The notes below the pieces were generated by a model that saw only the letters and a list, made by a program, of their open reading frames with translations, had not been told where the DNA came from and did not search any database. Position numbers and translations under genes: made by a program. From Candidatus Acidiferrales bacterium (lineage in GTDB: Bacteria; Bacteroidota; Ignavibacteria; Kryptoniales; JAKASW01): a stretch of DNA of 64,000 nucleotides. Positions 9,602-18,038 of this stretch are shown piece by piece (the first letter of the stretch is position 1; the number at the start of each line of letters is the position of its first letter). The stretch covers positions 186,001 to 250,000 of the forward strand of contig DATJAY010000002.1 in NCBI GenBank assembly GCA_035515795.1. Reading direction: 5' to 3'.

Positions 9602-10510
9602 TTAGAAGACGAACGACACCGTGAAGGTTTGGCTGTTCCCGAAGTCTTGTTTCAAAGGTATGTATGAGTAATCGAACTTCAGGAGACTATAGCTCACACC
9701 CGCGCCGAAAGAGTACCCGGCGATTTCTATCCCCGACGAATATCCGGCCCGGAACTTAATATAGTTTTGGAAGGAGAGTTCCGCACCGATGCCCGGTGAG
9801 ATTCCTGCGGATTTGAAAGCGGCTCCTTCGAGGTAGCCTGTGATTGAAAAATTATCGTCGAGCGGTTTTGTGTAGCTTCCGCCGATGCGTATGAAGGCAG
9901 GAAGTGCAATCTTCTCTGAGATCATCGCGGAAGACGAACCGAAATTTCCTCCCGATAAACCAATCCTGATATCTTCCATCGGAGAATACTGCATGCCAAA
10001 ATTCAGTGCGTACCCGCTCGATTCGTAGACGAAAAGTTTTTCATACAAATACAAAGCGGAGATACCGACGCTGACATTATCGAAATTGTGAGCCACACCC
10101 ACCGCAAGGGCGAAATCTTTTGCGGAGAAAGACGACTGGGGATCGTCGCTCGGTGAAGTCCTCACTTCAATGTCCGGCACACTTGAGAGAAGGAGGCTTG
10201 TTCCGAATGAGAAGCCGCCGCCCTGGAATCGCGTTCCAAACATGTCTATTGTCGTCCCTGCAAAATAAGTGCGATGTGTCAGCATAAAGTCAAGTCCGAT
10301 TCCATTCTCATTTTCAATGGAAGCCAGCCCGGCTGGATTCGTGTAGATCGCGGTTGGCTCGCCGGTGATTACGTCGTTCGAGTTTGCAAGAGAAAGATCT
10401 CGAGCTGAGTAGCCTACCTCCAGTATCTGGAGGCCCGCCGCACCGCCTTGGGAGAAAGCAGTTGCGGAAAAAAGGAATACAGCCGCCATGACAAATGCCA
10501 AATATTTCAT
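9602..10510 (-). CDS. PorV/PorQ-family outer-membrane beta-barrel protein
   Basis: This secreted protein of 302 residues has an N-terminal signal peptide (MKYLAFVMAAVFLFSATAFS) followed by alternating strands typical of a 14-stranded FadL-like barrel. The family marker near the N-terminus is the segment ARDLSLANSNDVITGEPTAI then YTNPAGLASIEN. The chain ends in an aromatic residue (TFTVSFVF), as expected for BAM-inserted barrels. In T9SS bacteria PorV binds sorting-domain cargo and delivers it to the attachment machinery; other family members have unknown jobs. The upstream gene encodes a second such barrel 3 nt away, and a sorting-domain protein lies just before that. Whether it is a true PorV orthologue cannot be told by eye. 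Confidence 0.82.
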   Translation of the reverse strand: MKYLAFVMAAVFLFSATAFSQGGAAGLQILEVGYSARDLSLANSNDVITGEPTAIYTNPAGLASIENENGIGLDFMLTHRTYFAGTTIDMFGTRFQGGGFSFGTSLLLSSVPDIEVRTSPSDDPQSSFSAKDFALAVGVAHNFDNVSVGISALYLYEKLFVYESSGYALNFGMQYSPMEDIRIGLSGGNFGSSSAMISEKIALPAFIRIGGSYTKPLDDNFSITGYLEGAAFKSAGISPGIGAELSFQNYIKFRAGYSSGIEIAGYSFGAGVSYSLLKFDYSYIPLKQDFGNSQTFTVSFVF

Positions 10511-10513
10511 AAA

Positions 10514-11446
10514 TCAGAACCCAAATATTAATGAGATTGTCTGAATACCGTAGGGAGAAAACGGTTCCGCCACATAGGCATAATTGATTTCAGGTGTAAA
10601 GTCAAGGAAAGAAACTCTCGCGCCGAAGCCGAAAGTAGGCCACACCTTTGTTCCCACATTTTCTTGATTCCCGGAGGAGAAACCTCCCCGGATGGCGATA
10701 ATATCGACGGGATAAATTTCCAGACCTGCTTTGATGCCATTCAGCGACGAGGAGCTCGAGATATCATACTCGGCGGAGACGGAGGAATTCAGGACCGGCA
10801 GATGATACGCCGCCCCGATTTTAATAACATGAGGAAATGGTGTGCGGAAATCCGAGCCGTCGGTGCCGTATACACTCGTTGAATTCCAGTGATACTCTTC
10901 TCCGAGATCCGTGACGACAAGTGCGAGCGATAGGAAATTAGTCACCTCATACAATCCGCCGAAATCGAATCCGAGTGCGGTGGAAGATATGCCGGAGTAA
11001 AGACTGTAATAATATAATTTTAAACTGAGCCCGAGAGACAATCCCTGCGTAAACTGGTTCGCGAAACTGAAGTAAAACAAATTCTCACTCGTTGACAGAT
11101 TCCCCGTGTGAACGCCGTCGCCGTCTCTTTCATCGATGTTCGATACAGTGGCATTGATCACTCCGACCGAAAGGCCGGCGTTCGGCTTGAGCCCTTGAGT
11201 GTAAGTGAGCACGTTCAATTGTCTGTCCAGGGACAGAAGCGCAACTGAAGCTGCAATGCTTCCGCCACTTTGAAACGATGCGAGTGCCGGATTGTAGTAA
11301 GTGTAAACATTTCCCGATGCCAGGGCAGAGATTGAATTCCCAAGCGACATTCCTTTTGCATTTAGTCCAATTCGGGAGAAGCTGCCGGGGTCGCTTTGCG
11401 CAAGTGAAACGGAACTGATGATCAGGACAAGAAAAAATGTTTTCAT
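10514..11446 (-). CDS. PorV/PorQ-family outer-membrane beta-barrel protein (second copy)
   Basis: This is a predicted outer-membrane barrel of about 310 residues. The frame extends upstream to 11554, but the upstream 36 residues are very basic and lie inside the preceding gene. ATG 11446 forms an ATGA overlap with the preceding stop and is directly followed by a signal peptide (MKTFFLVLIISSVSLAQ), so it is the start. Family features are RIGLNAKGMSLGNSISALAS and YTYYNPALASF near the N-terminus, repeated amphipathic strands, and a terminal ISLIFGF. It is only distantly similar to the next gene, so the pair is an old duplication or two different subfamilies. Its link to the sorting-domain gene upstream suggests a cargo or partner relation. 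Confidence 0.82.
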   Translation of the reverse strand: MKTFFLVLIISSVSLAQSDPGSFSRIGLNAKGMSLGNSISALASGNVYTYYNPALASFQSGGSIAASVALLSLDRQLNVLTYTQGLKPNAGLSVGVINATVSNIDERDGDGVHTGNLSTSENLFYFSFANQFTQGLSLGLSLKLYYYSLYSGISSTALGFDFGGLYEVTNFLSLALVVTDLGEEYHWNSTSVYGTDGSDFRTPFPHVIKIGAAYHLPVLNSSVSAEYDISSSSSLNGIKAGLEIYPVDIIAIRGGFSSGNQENVGTKVWPTFGFGARVSFLDFTPEINYAYVAEPFSPYGIQTISLIFGF

Positions 11447-13023
11447 CTCAACACCAATATTTTTCCCCATGAAGGAGTTCCGCCGTTCACGACGACGCTG
11501 TAGAAATATACTCCGTTGTCTACGAAGCCACCGCGATCGCTTGCGCCATTCCATAGTTCATCTGCGTTGCCTTTGGAATCGATTGGAGTGCGCGTAGCAT
11601 TTTGAAGCAGCGTTCGGACGATGTGCATCGAGAAATCAAGAATTCTGATTGTCACCCTACCTCCGTTTCCAATGTAATAATGGATCCTTCCGACATCGAG
11701 GTGCGGGGAGAACGGATTCGGATAAAAGTAGGTCGAGTTAGCGGCCACGGTCGCATATGCCCTGAGAACATGCCACTCGCTCGCGTCGAAGCCCGCGCCA
11801 TTATCGATGCCTACGGCGGAGCCGTCACCGGATCCGACCCAAACCGTGTCTCCGCTTGTAGCGACAGCGTAAAATGCCTGAGATAAGTCGGAGGAAGGGT
11901 GAGAAATGGATTGTTTGGTGGTTTGATCATAAATATTTGTGATTACCTGGCTCGAACTTCCGAGATCTGAAGTGCGAAACAATCCATCGTCTGACACGCC
12001 GTATACGACTGTGCTGTCTTTAGATGCCATGCCATGAAAAAAGTGACCGTTCCAGATGCTGTGCCATGTTGCGCCGCCATCGTCTGTATAGCTGAGCGCC
12101 GAGGTTTCAGTAGGATCGTTAGCGACAACTGTCGCGCCCCAAATGCGATGAATCGAACGGGAATTTTGTCCTGCCAGTGAGACAACAAAATCGCCTGAGA
12201 TTGAGCTGGACTCATTTTGATGGCTGAACTTTTGCCAGGAGTAGCCGTTGTCGGCAGTCTTATCTATCCCGCCTGCGGTTCCGACATAAAGGACACTGTC
12301 TCCATCCGAGTACAGCGAGAATCCATACTGGTTGTAGTTTGTCTCGTCCGTGATTTTCCCCGCCAGAACTGAAAGCTGAAAATTGTACGTGCTGTCCTGA
12401 TTGATGTAGCTCAGATTATCAGGAGGCAGCACGACTCTCTGCCAAGTTTTTCCGAGGTCATTGCTCCTCCTCAACCCACCGGCCCAATTGGCGGTGTAGA
12501 GGTAGCCCTTGTGAAAAACAAGTGAGAAGGTGATATTCTGGACGTTTGTCGTTACCGGAAGGGCCCTCAGCGTGTCGTTGCCGAACACTACAGTCGTGTC
12601 TGCTTGTGAATCTACGCTTTGCGGTTCCTTGGTCCATGTTGTACCGTTATCCGTCGATGCAAATAGACCTTGCCCGACCAGATAAGTAGTGCCACCTTGG
12701 TCCATCGTGGTCGAAACCGCAACGGCAATCGTGTCTCCCTGGATTGCAACTGCATCAGCACTTATTCCCGTTGGGCCATTTTCTAAGTTGGTTTGGAATG
12801 ACATCCCGCCGGTGGTAGCCACGTTCAACCCTTTATTGGTCGCGAGGAAAACCCGGCCGTTTGAAATCAGTATCTGGCTGACGGTGTTGCTTGAAGGTTG
12901 AGTAGAAGTCGTGTCGGCAAGCTTGTAAGTCCGCTTAAGGAATTGTGCGTTTGCGTTTGGGACGTAAAGACATAAATACATAATGGCACAGACGATGAAA
13001 AGAAAATTCATTTTTAATTTCAT
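11443..13023 (-). CDS. Secreted beta-propeller (BNR/YCF48-like) protein with T9SS-type sorting domain
   Basis: This exported protein of 526 residues has a signal peptide ending near VPNANAQ. The body has repeated blades with Asp-box-like turns such as STDNGTTWTKE, SNDLGKTWQRV, TADNGYSWQKF and TDDGGATWHSI, typical of sortilin/BNR propellers. The last 80 or so residues form a FlgD-Ig-like domain beginning FYPNPFSPHLD and ending with GVYFYSVVVNGG and KILVLR, matching the T9SS type A sorting signal although PNPFSP replaces PNPFNP. It would be exported to the outer membrane surface. It is coupled to the lipoprotein gene upstream (TAATG, one shared base) and to the PorV-like gene downstream (ATGA). 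The ligand or function of the propeller is unknown. Confidence 0.85.
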   Translation of the reverse strand: MKLKMNFLFIVCAIMYLCLYVPNANAQFLKRTYKLADTTSTQPSSNTVSQILISNGRVFLATNKGLNVATTGGMSFQTNLENGPTGISADAVAIQGDTIAVAVSTTMDQGGTTYLVGQGLFASTDNGTTWTKEPQSVDSQADTTVVFGNDTLRALPVTTNVQNITFSLVFHKGYLYTANWAGGLRRSNDLGKTWQRVVLPPDNLSYINQDSTYNFQLSVLAGKITDETNYNQYGFSLYSDGDSVLYVGTAGGIDKTADNGYSWQKFSHQNESSSISGDFVVSLAGQNSRSIHRIWGATVVANDPTETSALSYTDDGGATWHSIWNGHFFHGMASKDSTVVYGVSDDGLFRTSDLGSSSQVITNIYDQTTKQSISHPSSDLSQAFYAVATSGDTVWVGSGDGSAVGIDNGAGFDASEWHVLRAYATVAANSTYFYPNPFSPHLDVGRIHYYIGNGGRVTIRILDFSMHIVRTLLQNATRTPIDSKGNADELWNGASDRGGFVDNGVYFYSVVVNGGTPSWGKILVLR

Positions 13024-13847
13024 TAATAGACCTTGATCTTGTGTGATAGAGAATCACTCTGGAGACCACTGCGGCTAACTGCGTGAAAGGTAAACGTGTA
13101 TGTGCCGAGCTCCGGCGGGTTGGGGTTAATGAGCGGCGGAAGTTGAATTGTAAGCGAATAAGTGCCCTCGTTTGTCGCCGTGTTGCTCGGTGGTCTCAGC
13201 TGAAACGGATTGCCCTCGGCGGGATTCCCATCCGGTTTTGTTGAGTTGAAGTACACGGTCTCAATGTCGCTTATGCCGAAAGGATCATGGACGTACGCAT
13301 ATATATTCAATAAAGTTGCGTTGTTGGAATCGATTTTGACCGAGTCGGGAACGGACACGCTGTCGATTACCGGCTCTTCGGCCTTGGAGTTGAACAGTCT
13401 TAGAGTTTTGACGGCGTAGTTCCCGGATGATCCATTGCTATCGTAGGTTACAAACGTATAGTTGATATTGCCGACGTACACATTTTCAAAATATGTCTGG
13501 ACCGTTCCGGCAATCGTATCTCCGTTTGTACTTGTGAAGAAGATATCGTTCAAAGTGCTTCCGGAATCATTGTCGACTCTTACTTCAAGATACTTGAAGT
13601 TTTGCGTCGAACTTATCGCCGCTCGAAAGCTATCGCTGATTGTCGCTTGAGCAGGTTGAACGGCGAGATACGAAGCTATGTCGACGCTGTCGTTATCAAA
13701 GTAAATCAACTGCGTGTTTATCGGCTGCGGCGAGTTGTTTATGACGACATTGCTCGCCTTCTGACACGAGCCGACCATGATGCCGAGGATGATTACTAGA
13801 AGGCCCGCCCCCGGCAGAATCTCTTGTGATCGAAAAACTTTCTTCAA
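13023..13847 (-). CDS. Predicted lipoprotein, TTG start, function unknown
   Basis: The open frame runs back to 14024, but that part overlaps the M50 protease gene and looks unlike protein. A TTG at 13847 is preceded by GAGG (13853-13856) with 5-nt spacing and gives a basic N-terminus, a hydrophobic stretch LLVIILGIMVGSC and a lipobox Cys, so this start is preferred (274 residues). The mature protein is rich in Asn, Asp, Ser and Thr and has features of Ig-like beta domains, with segments such as VSVPDSVKIDSN and GTYSLTIQLPP. I do not recognise a named family. It lies 11 nt after the protease gene and shares one base with the propeller gene, so it probably works with that exported protein at the membrane. 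Confidence 0.75.
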   Translation of the reverse strand: MKKVFRSQEILPGAGLLVIILGIMVGSCQKASNVVINNSPQPINTQLIYFDNDSVDIASYLAVQPAQATISDSFRAAISSTQNFKYLEVRVDNDSGSTLNDIFFTSTNGDTIAGTVQTYFENVYVGNINYTFVTYDSNGSSGNYAVKTLRLFNSKAEEPVIDSVSVPDSVKIDSNNATLLNIYAYVHDPFGISDIETVYFNSTKPDGNPAEGNPFQLRPPSNTATNEGTYSLTIQLPPLINPNPPELGTYTFTFHAVSRSGLQSDSLSHKIKVY

Positions 13848-13858
13848 AACAGCCTCAA

Positions 13859-14893
13859 TTATGTTGTAAAAGGATTTGGTGAGAAGGAGACGATGAAAAT
13901 CAAAATTGTCAACCACCCGATGATTTTGCGCTTGGTATCGAGTGGACTTGTGTCCGCTACCGGAGGGTGATCGAGTTTTATGAGAAAGAACAAGATGGCA
14001 CACCAGAAAAGCCAGCCTGTCCACCCTATGTTAATACTGCTTGCTCCTTTCAGCACGTTGCTCGGTATCAACGGCAGAATGCCAAGCAACCCAAGGAAAA
14101 GGATTACGAAGAAGAATGCTCTTGCGATTCGTTTATGGGCCGAGGCGAACATTGCGTAAATCATATGCCCGCCATCGAGCTGGCCGACAGGCAACAGGTT
14201 CATCGCGGTAACGAACAAACCGAACCACCCCACGCACAAGAAAGGATAATGATAAATCTCGCCCATCGGCGGCACAAATTCTCTGTGCGGATTCGTGAAA
14301 ATTATTTCAAGCAGTTTGAAAAGAATCGTGTTGCCGAAAGCGAGCGGGATCCCCTCGGATCCCGGAACGGTGTTTGTCGCGAAGTCGTAATTGGGATGAA
14401 TGTGAAGCAAGTAATCTTTAGATGGCAAATGCGTAAACCCGAACACCAGCACTGCGACGCTGACTATGAATCCGGCGATCGGGCCCGACACCCCGATATC
14501 GAACATTGCTTTGCGCGATGGTACGGGGGTTTTTGTTCTTATCACGGCGCCGAATGTTCCGAAATTCAAGAGTCCCGGAATAATCGGGAAGGGGATGAAG
14601 TACGGAAGGGTGGCTTTGACCCGATGCTTGAGCGCGTAAAAGAAATGCCCGAACTCGTGGGTTCCGAGGATAAGCAGCAACGAAATGCTGTAGGCCAGTC
14701 CCGATTTGAAATTTAAAAGATCGAACGGATCTTTGCCGATCCATTCAACGCCCGCGAGAGTAGTTGTAAACAGAGTGACCAGAAGAAGTCCGACATGCAG
14801 CGGCACGCGCATCTCCCGCCATGAAATTGAAAATGGCACTTCGTACTCGATCCGTTTTCCGTCGACTGGATCTCTTATCCACGATTCGGACAT
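13859..14893 (-). CDS. M50-family site-2 protease (intramembrane zinc metalloprotease)
   Basis: This polytopic inner-membrane protein of 344 residues belongs to the S2P/M50 group, which cleaves transmembrane segments of substrates, often in envelope-stress signalling. The zinc motif HEFGH is at residues 79-83 within a helix (SLLLILGTHEFGHFFYALKH). The third ligand Asp lies in NLLPVGQLDGGH (about 232-243). No PDZ domain is evident, so it resembles the FtsH-independent, PDZ-less subgroup. AAAGGAAGG lies about 14 nt upstream of the ATG. It starts the group that continues with a lipoprotein, sorting-domain propeller and PorV-like barrels; cleavage of an envelope partner is plausible but not shown by sequence. 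Confidence 0.92.
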   Translation of the reverse strand: MSESWIRDPVDGKRIEYEVPFSISWREMRVPLHVGLLLVTLFTTTLAGVEWIGKDPFDLLNFKSGLAYSISLLLILGTHEFGHFFYALKHRVKATLPYFIPFPIIPGLLNFGTFGAVIRTKTPVPSRKAMFDIGVSGPIAGFIVSVAVLVFGFTHLPSKDYLLHIHPNYDFATNTVPGSEGIPLAFGNTILFKLLEIIFTNPHREFVPPMGEIYHYPFLCVGWFGLFVTAMNLLPVGQLDGGHMIYAMFASAHKRIARAFFFVILFLGLLGILPLIPSNVLKGASSINIGWTGWLFWCAILFFLIKLDHPPVADTSPLDTKRKIIGWLTILIFIVSFSPNPFTT

Positions 14894-14946
14894 CTAATTA
14901 ATTATTCTACCTTCCTTTTGGCGGCGTTCTGTCGCCCGCGGATCTT

Positions 14947-16065
14947 TCAGTATTTTCGCCCCTTCCATATTACTCCTTTTCCGAAATAGACTGCGAACGG
15001 AAGTACGGCAACATATATTAAATAATAAATCTCAAAATAAAGTATAAATTTCAAGTGAGCAATCTTGCCATAATGCTTCAGTGTCGGATAAACGAACAAC
15101 GAGTCGATCACTGATTTCAGAAAGAAGAAGGAGACAAATACCGGCAGTGAGCGGAAGAGCGAGAGAATTATCAGCCAATGCAGGATGAAGCCTGGCGCGA
15201 GAGTAATGTATCCGAAAAATCCTGTCTCTTTACCTCCGGTTGCCCATCTCTTTCGCTGTGAGAAAACTTCCCTGAACGACTCAACAGGGAGAGTCTCTAC
15301 GAGCGTGGATTTTTCCATCGGGTAGCAGTAGCTCCATTTGCCGGACCTCGCAATGGCTTTCAGGAGCGCAAAGTCCTCCGTCACGCTAAATTTTATGTTT
15401 TTGTATCCTCCGATCTCGTCGTAAGCTTTTTTCCTTACCACAAGGTTGTTCCCGAGACATGCTATTGGTTTTCCGATTGTCGCCGCGCCTGCGCCGACCG
15501 TCAGCAGGAAATCCCAGTCGAGCGCCTGGATTCCATAAATGGGTTTACTTGTTTTCGAAATAAGGGTGACGCCTCCGACGATCCCTGTATCGCCGTCGAA
15601 ATACTTCAGTGTTTCCGTGATCCATGTCGGCGGAACTACGCAATCCGCATCCGTCAGGAAAATAAATTCTCCCGTTGCGTTTTCGATACCCTGCGAAAGC
15701 GCATTTGGCTTGCCGCGAAGCGCACTGCTTCCCTTTGCATCGACACGTCGAACATAACCGAAATCCCGGGACATTTTGTCGATGAGTGACGGGGTCGCGT
15801 CCGTTGACTGGTCATTTACGATGATTATCTCGAGTTTATCACGCGGATATTGGAGACCGACCAGCGAATTCAAACATGCCGGCAGATTCTTCTCTTCGTC
15901 TTTTGCCGCAACGACCACTGATACCTTAGGCGAACGTGGCGGCTGATGACCGGCAACCGATGGTTGACGGCCGGTTCTCCGCGAGCGATATGCCGCATAG
16001 GCGTAGAGCATCAGTTCCGCAAAGTATAGCAACACCGACAGCTCCAGAATACTTATGAAAGTCAT
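14947..16065 (-). CDS. Membrane-associated glycosyltransferase family 2
   Basis: This GT-A glycosyltransferase of 372 residues has one N-terminal membrane helix and three or four C-terminal helices, as in processive or lipid-directed GT2 enzymes. Catalytic motifs are VSVVVAAKDEEKNL, IIIVNDQSTDAT, the DxD-like DADCVVPPTWI, the acceptor-side TEDFALLKAI, and QRKRWATGG (Q-x-x-R-W). The ATG overlaps the stop of the DUF2723 gene by 4 bases (ATGA). Substrate is unknown. The arrangement, membrane GT2 next to a GT-C-like membrane protein, suggests glycan or glycolipid assembly at the inner membrane. Confidence 0.9.
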   Translation of the reverse strand: MTFISILELSVLLYFAELMLYAYAAYRSRRTGRQPSVAGHQPPRSPKVSVVVAAKDEEKNLPACLNSLVGLQYPRDKLEIIIVNDQSTDATPSLIDKMSRDFGYVRRVDAKGSSALRGKPNALSQGIENATGEFIFLTDADCVVPPTWITETLKYFDGDTGIVGGVTLISKTSKPIYGIQALDWDFLLTVGAGAATIGKPIACLGNNLVVRKKAYDEIGGYKNIKFSVTEDFALLKAIARSGKWSYCYPMEKSTLVETLPVESFREVFSQRKRWATGGKETGFFGYITLAPGFILHWLIILSLFRSLPVFVSFFFLKSVIDSLFVYPTLKHYGKIAHLKFILYFEIYYLIYVAVLPFAVYFGKGVIWKGRKY

Positions 16066-18038
16066 TTTCGGCCAAGCTCCTGCGAAACCTGAAGCTCTGC
16101 CATCCGGGCAGCTTGAGAAGCAGGGTCAACTTCGAGAGCCTTATTCAAACATATCATGGTCAAGCTGAGTTTTTCATGTCGGTACTCATACGCTGCTCGA
16201 GCCAGGAACATTCTTTCATAAAAGCCGATTATCTGTCGTGAATAATCGGTGCCGACATTTTTCGCGGCCTGAAACCCGTTCAATCCGGCAACGTTGAACG
16301 GCACATAACCGGTGTCGGTCCTGATCGCAAACAACAAGCCGTAAGGGACCTTATTGAATCCCGACAAATATTGATCTTCTATTTCCGGTCCGGCAAAAAC
16401 CTGTCTGCCGTTCTGCATTGCCCCGGTTATTATCTCACGAATGAAATTGTGATAGCTCAGCTCGATGCTGTTTGGATCATAGGGTAAATCGTTTTCAAAA
16501 ACCTTTAGGTTATCCTGGTACAAATTGTAAACACGGTCGTAATTTAGAAACAAGAAAGAGAACCGGTTGTGTACCTGGGCAGCGTACCATGATCGACGCA
16601 GCAATTCTTTGTCAATCACGATGATATCTTTTCTGATCTTGTCGACATTTTGGTAATAGAGCGATGCTGAGACGAAGTTGTCCCACTGGTATGAAAGCAC
16701 GATGGAATTCGGAGGAAGGGCTGATAGAATGTCTTTTGTATAATGTTCGACCGAATAATCTTTGCTCGCGTCGACTTCGTCATAGTTTGCGAAAGCCGAA
16801 ATAACCGGGAATGCCAGGAAGATTGCAGCAGCTGGAATGACCATCCTGGTACGGTGGGAGATGGTTTCAATCAGCCAACGGAAGCCAATCGCAGAGAAGA
16901 AGCTCAGCGCGATGTACGCGAGCAGAAAGTAACTGGCTATGTCATGGATGTCGTAATTGGCTGCGTACAGCAGATCCGAGACGAGGAGTATTAGACAGAA
17001 CCAAAAGTATTTCCTGTACGATCCGAAGGTGTTTGTCGATAAAAGGGAGGATGCAATTCCGATGATCACAAGAATGATTGTGATTCTGAATTCCCGGTAT
17101 AAACTTGAGAAAAATACGCCTAGCTGTTTTTGGAATACGTCAGACGAGCTGAACATCCATGTCCTGAATTGCTTGCCGGATACATGACGGATAAATCTCC
17201 GCAAATTGTCCGGGTTTCCCCAATCGAGCAACGGATTTTGAGAAGCTCTTATTGGAAGGTAAAGATAAAGCAACCCGGCTAACGCTCCGCCGACAATGAT
17301 CCAATAAATGTACTTGAGATCAAAACTTTTCCGGCGGTAGCTGGAAATGAAAAGGAAGATAAGCCCGGGCATTATCAGGATCGTGGTCATGTGGTTTGTA
17401 AATCCTAAGCCGAGGACTAATCCTGAGAATAGAGACCGAGACCTGGAAGGATTCTCGTAAAGATTCAGCCAAAGGATCAAGATTGTTGCGAACAACAGGA
17501 GTTGAAGCGGGTAGACTTCGATTGATGTACTCTGTTCCCAGAAAGTTCTGGAGAAAATCAGCATTAGGGTGCCGAGTATCGCAGCCAGTCTTGTGTTGAG
17601 TCCTGTAGCCTGAAGGGGAGTTGAATTGCCGTAACGTGATTGCTTTTGTTTCTTGTTTTTTCCTAAAGTTGTTGCATCTAAAGTGCAAAGCACGCACAAC
17701 GCTTTTGAAAAGACGAAATAAAATGTGCCGCCGGCGGTCGCAGTACAAGCAACTGCGAAGAAATTTGCGCGGAGGGCCACCTCGGAAAAAATGGGGATAT
17801 GGACAAATGCGAAGCCTAACAAAGTGAACAGCGGGTAACCTGTCGGATGGGCAATTCCCAGGGTCCACAATACAGTCGTAAGTTCTCCGCCGTCGATGTA
17901 CGGTATGCTCCGCGACATCGTGAAGAGATAGACGGTGAAGGATAAAATAGTCAAACTGCCGGCGATTGTGAGATCGATGAGCCGCCAACCTTGCGGAGGT
18001 TCCCAGCCCTCGCGGGGCCTAGTCTTGGTCACGCTCAA
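16062..18038 (-). CDS. DUF2723-family polytopic membrane protein (GT-C-like)
   Basis: This protein of 658 residues has about ten predicted helices in its first two thirds and a soluble C-terminal part. The DUF2723 signature is present: GGELTTVLWTLGIAHPTGYP just after the first helix, matching the D/E-rich luminal loop of GT-C mannosyltransferase-like proteins. The C-terminal region from about 430 is hydrophilic, with a final helical repeat (LARAAYEYRHEKLSLTMICL) that resembles a TPR. Members occur widely in the FCB group and are thought to be lipid-linked sugar transferases, but no reaction is proven. The start overlaps the end of glnE by 20 bases, and the end overlaps the GT2 gene by 4. Confidence 0.85.
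   Translation of the reverse strand: MSVTKTRPREGWEPPQGWRLIDLTIAGSLTILSFTVYLFTMSRSIPYIDGGELTTVLWTLGIAHPTGYPLFTLLGFAFVHIPIFSEVALRANFFAVACTATAGGTFYFVFSKALCVLCTLDATTLGKNKKQKQSRYGNSTPLQATGLNTRLAAILGTLMLIFSRTFWEQSTSIEVYPLQLLLFATILILWLNLYENPSRSRSLFSGLVLGLGFTNHMTTILIMPGLIFLFISSYRRKSFDLKYIYWIIVGGALAGLLYLYLPIRASQNPLLDWGNPDNLRRFIRHVSGKQFRTWMFSSSDVFQKQLGVFFSSLYREFRITIILVIIGIASSLLSTNTFGSYRKYFWFCLILLVSDLLYAANYDIHDIASYFLLAYIALSFFSAIGFRWLIETISHRTRMVIPAAAIFLAFPVISAFANYDEVDASKDYSVEHYTKDILSALPPNSIVLSYQWDNFVSASLYYQNVDKIRKDIIVIDKELLRRSWYAAQVHNRFSFLFLNYDRVYNLYQDNLKVFENDLPYDPNSIELSYHNFIREIITGAMQNGRQVFAGPEIEDQYLSGFNKVPYGLLFAIRTDTGYVPFNVAGLNGFQAAKNVGTDYSRQIIGFYERMFLARAAYEYRHEKLSLTMICLNKALEVDPASQAARMAELQVSQELGRK

Noticed and set aside
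11447-11554. N-terminal extension of the PorV-like gene
   Set aside because: The extra 36 residues are highly basic and inside the upstream gene, and the ATGA-coupled ATG at 11446 has a signal peptide immediately after it.
13848-14024. N-terminal extension of the lipoprotein frame
   Set aside because: It overlaps the protease gene, lacks a plausible start context and would bury the lipobox signal.
13967-14716. 249-codon plus-strand frame under the M50 protease
   Set aside because: The minus strand has HEFGH and LDGG motifs with membrane helices; the plus frame is a complement shadow rich in Arg and Glu.
17320-17988. 222-codon minus-strand frame within the DUF2723 gene
   Set aside because: It is an alternative frame of a recognised membrane protein with no features of its own.
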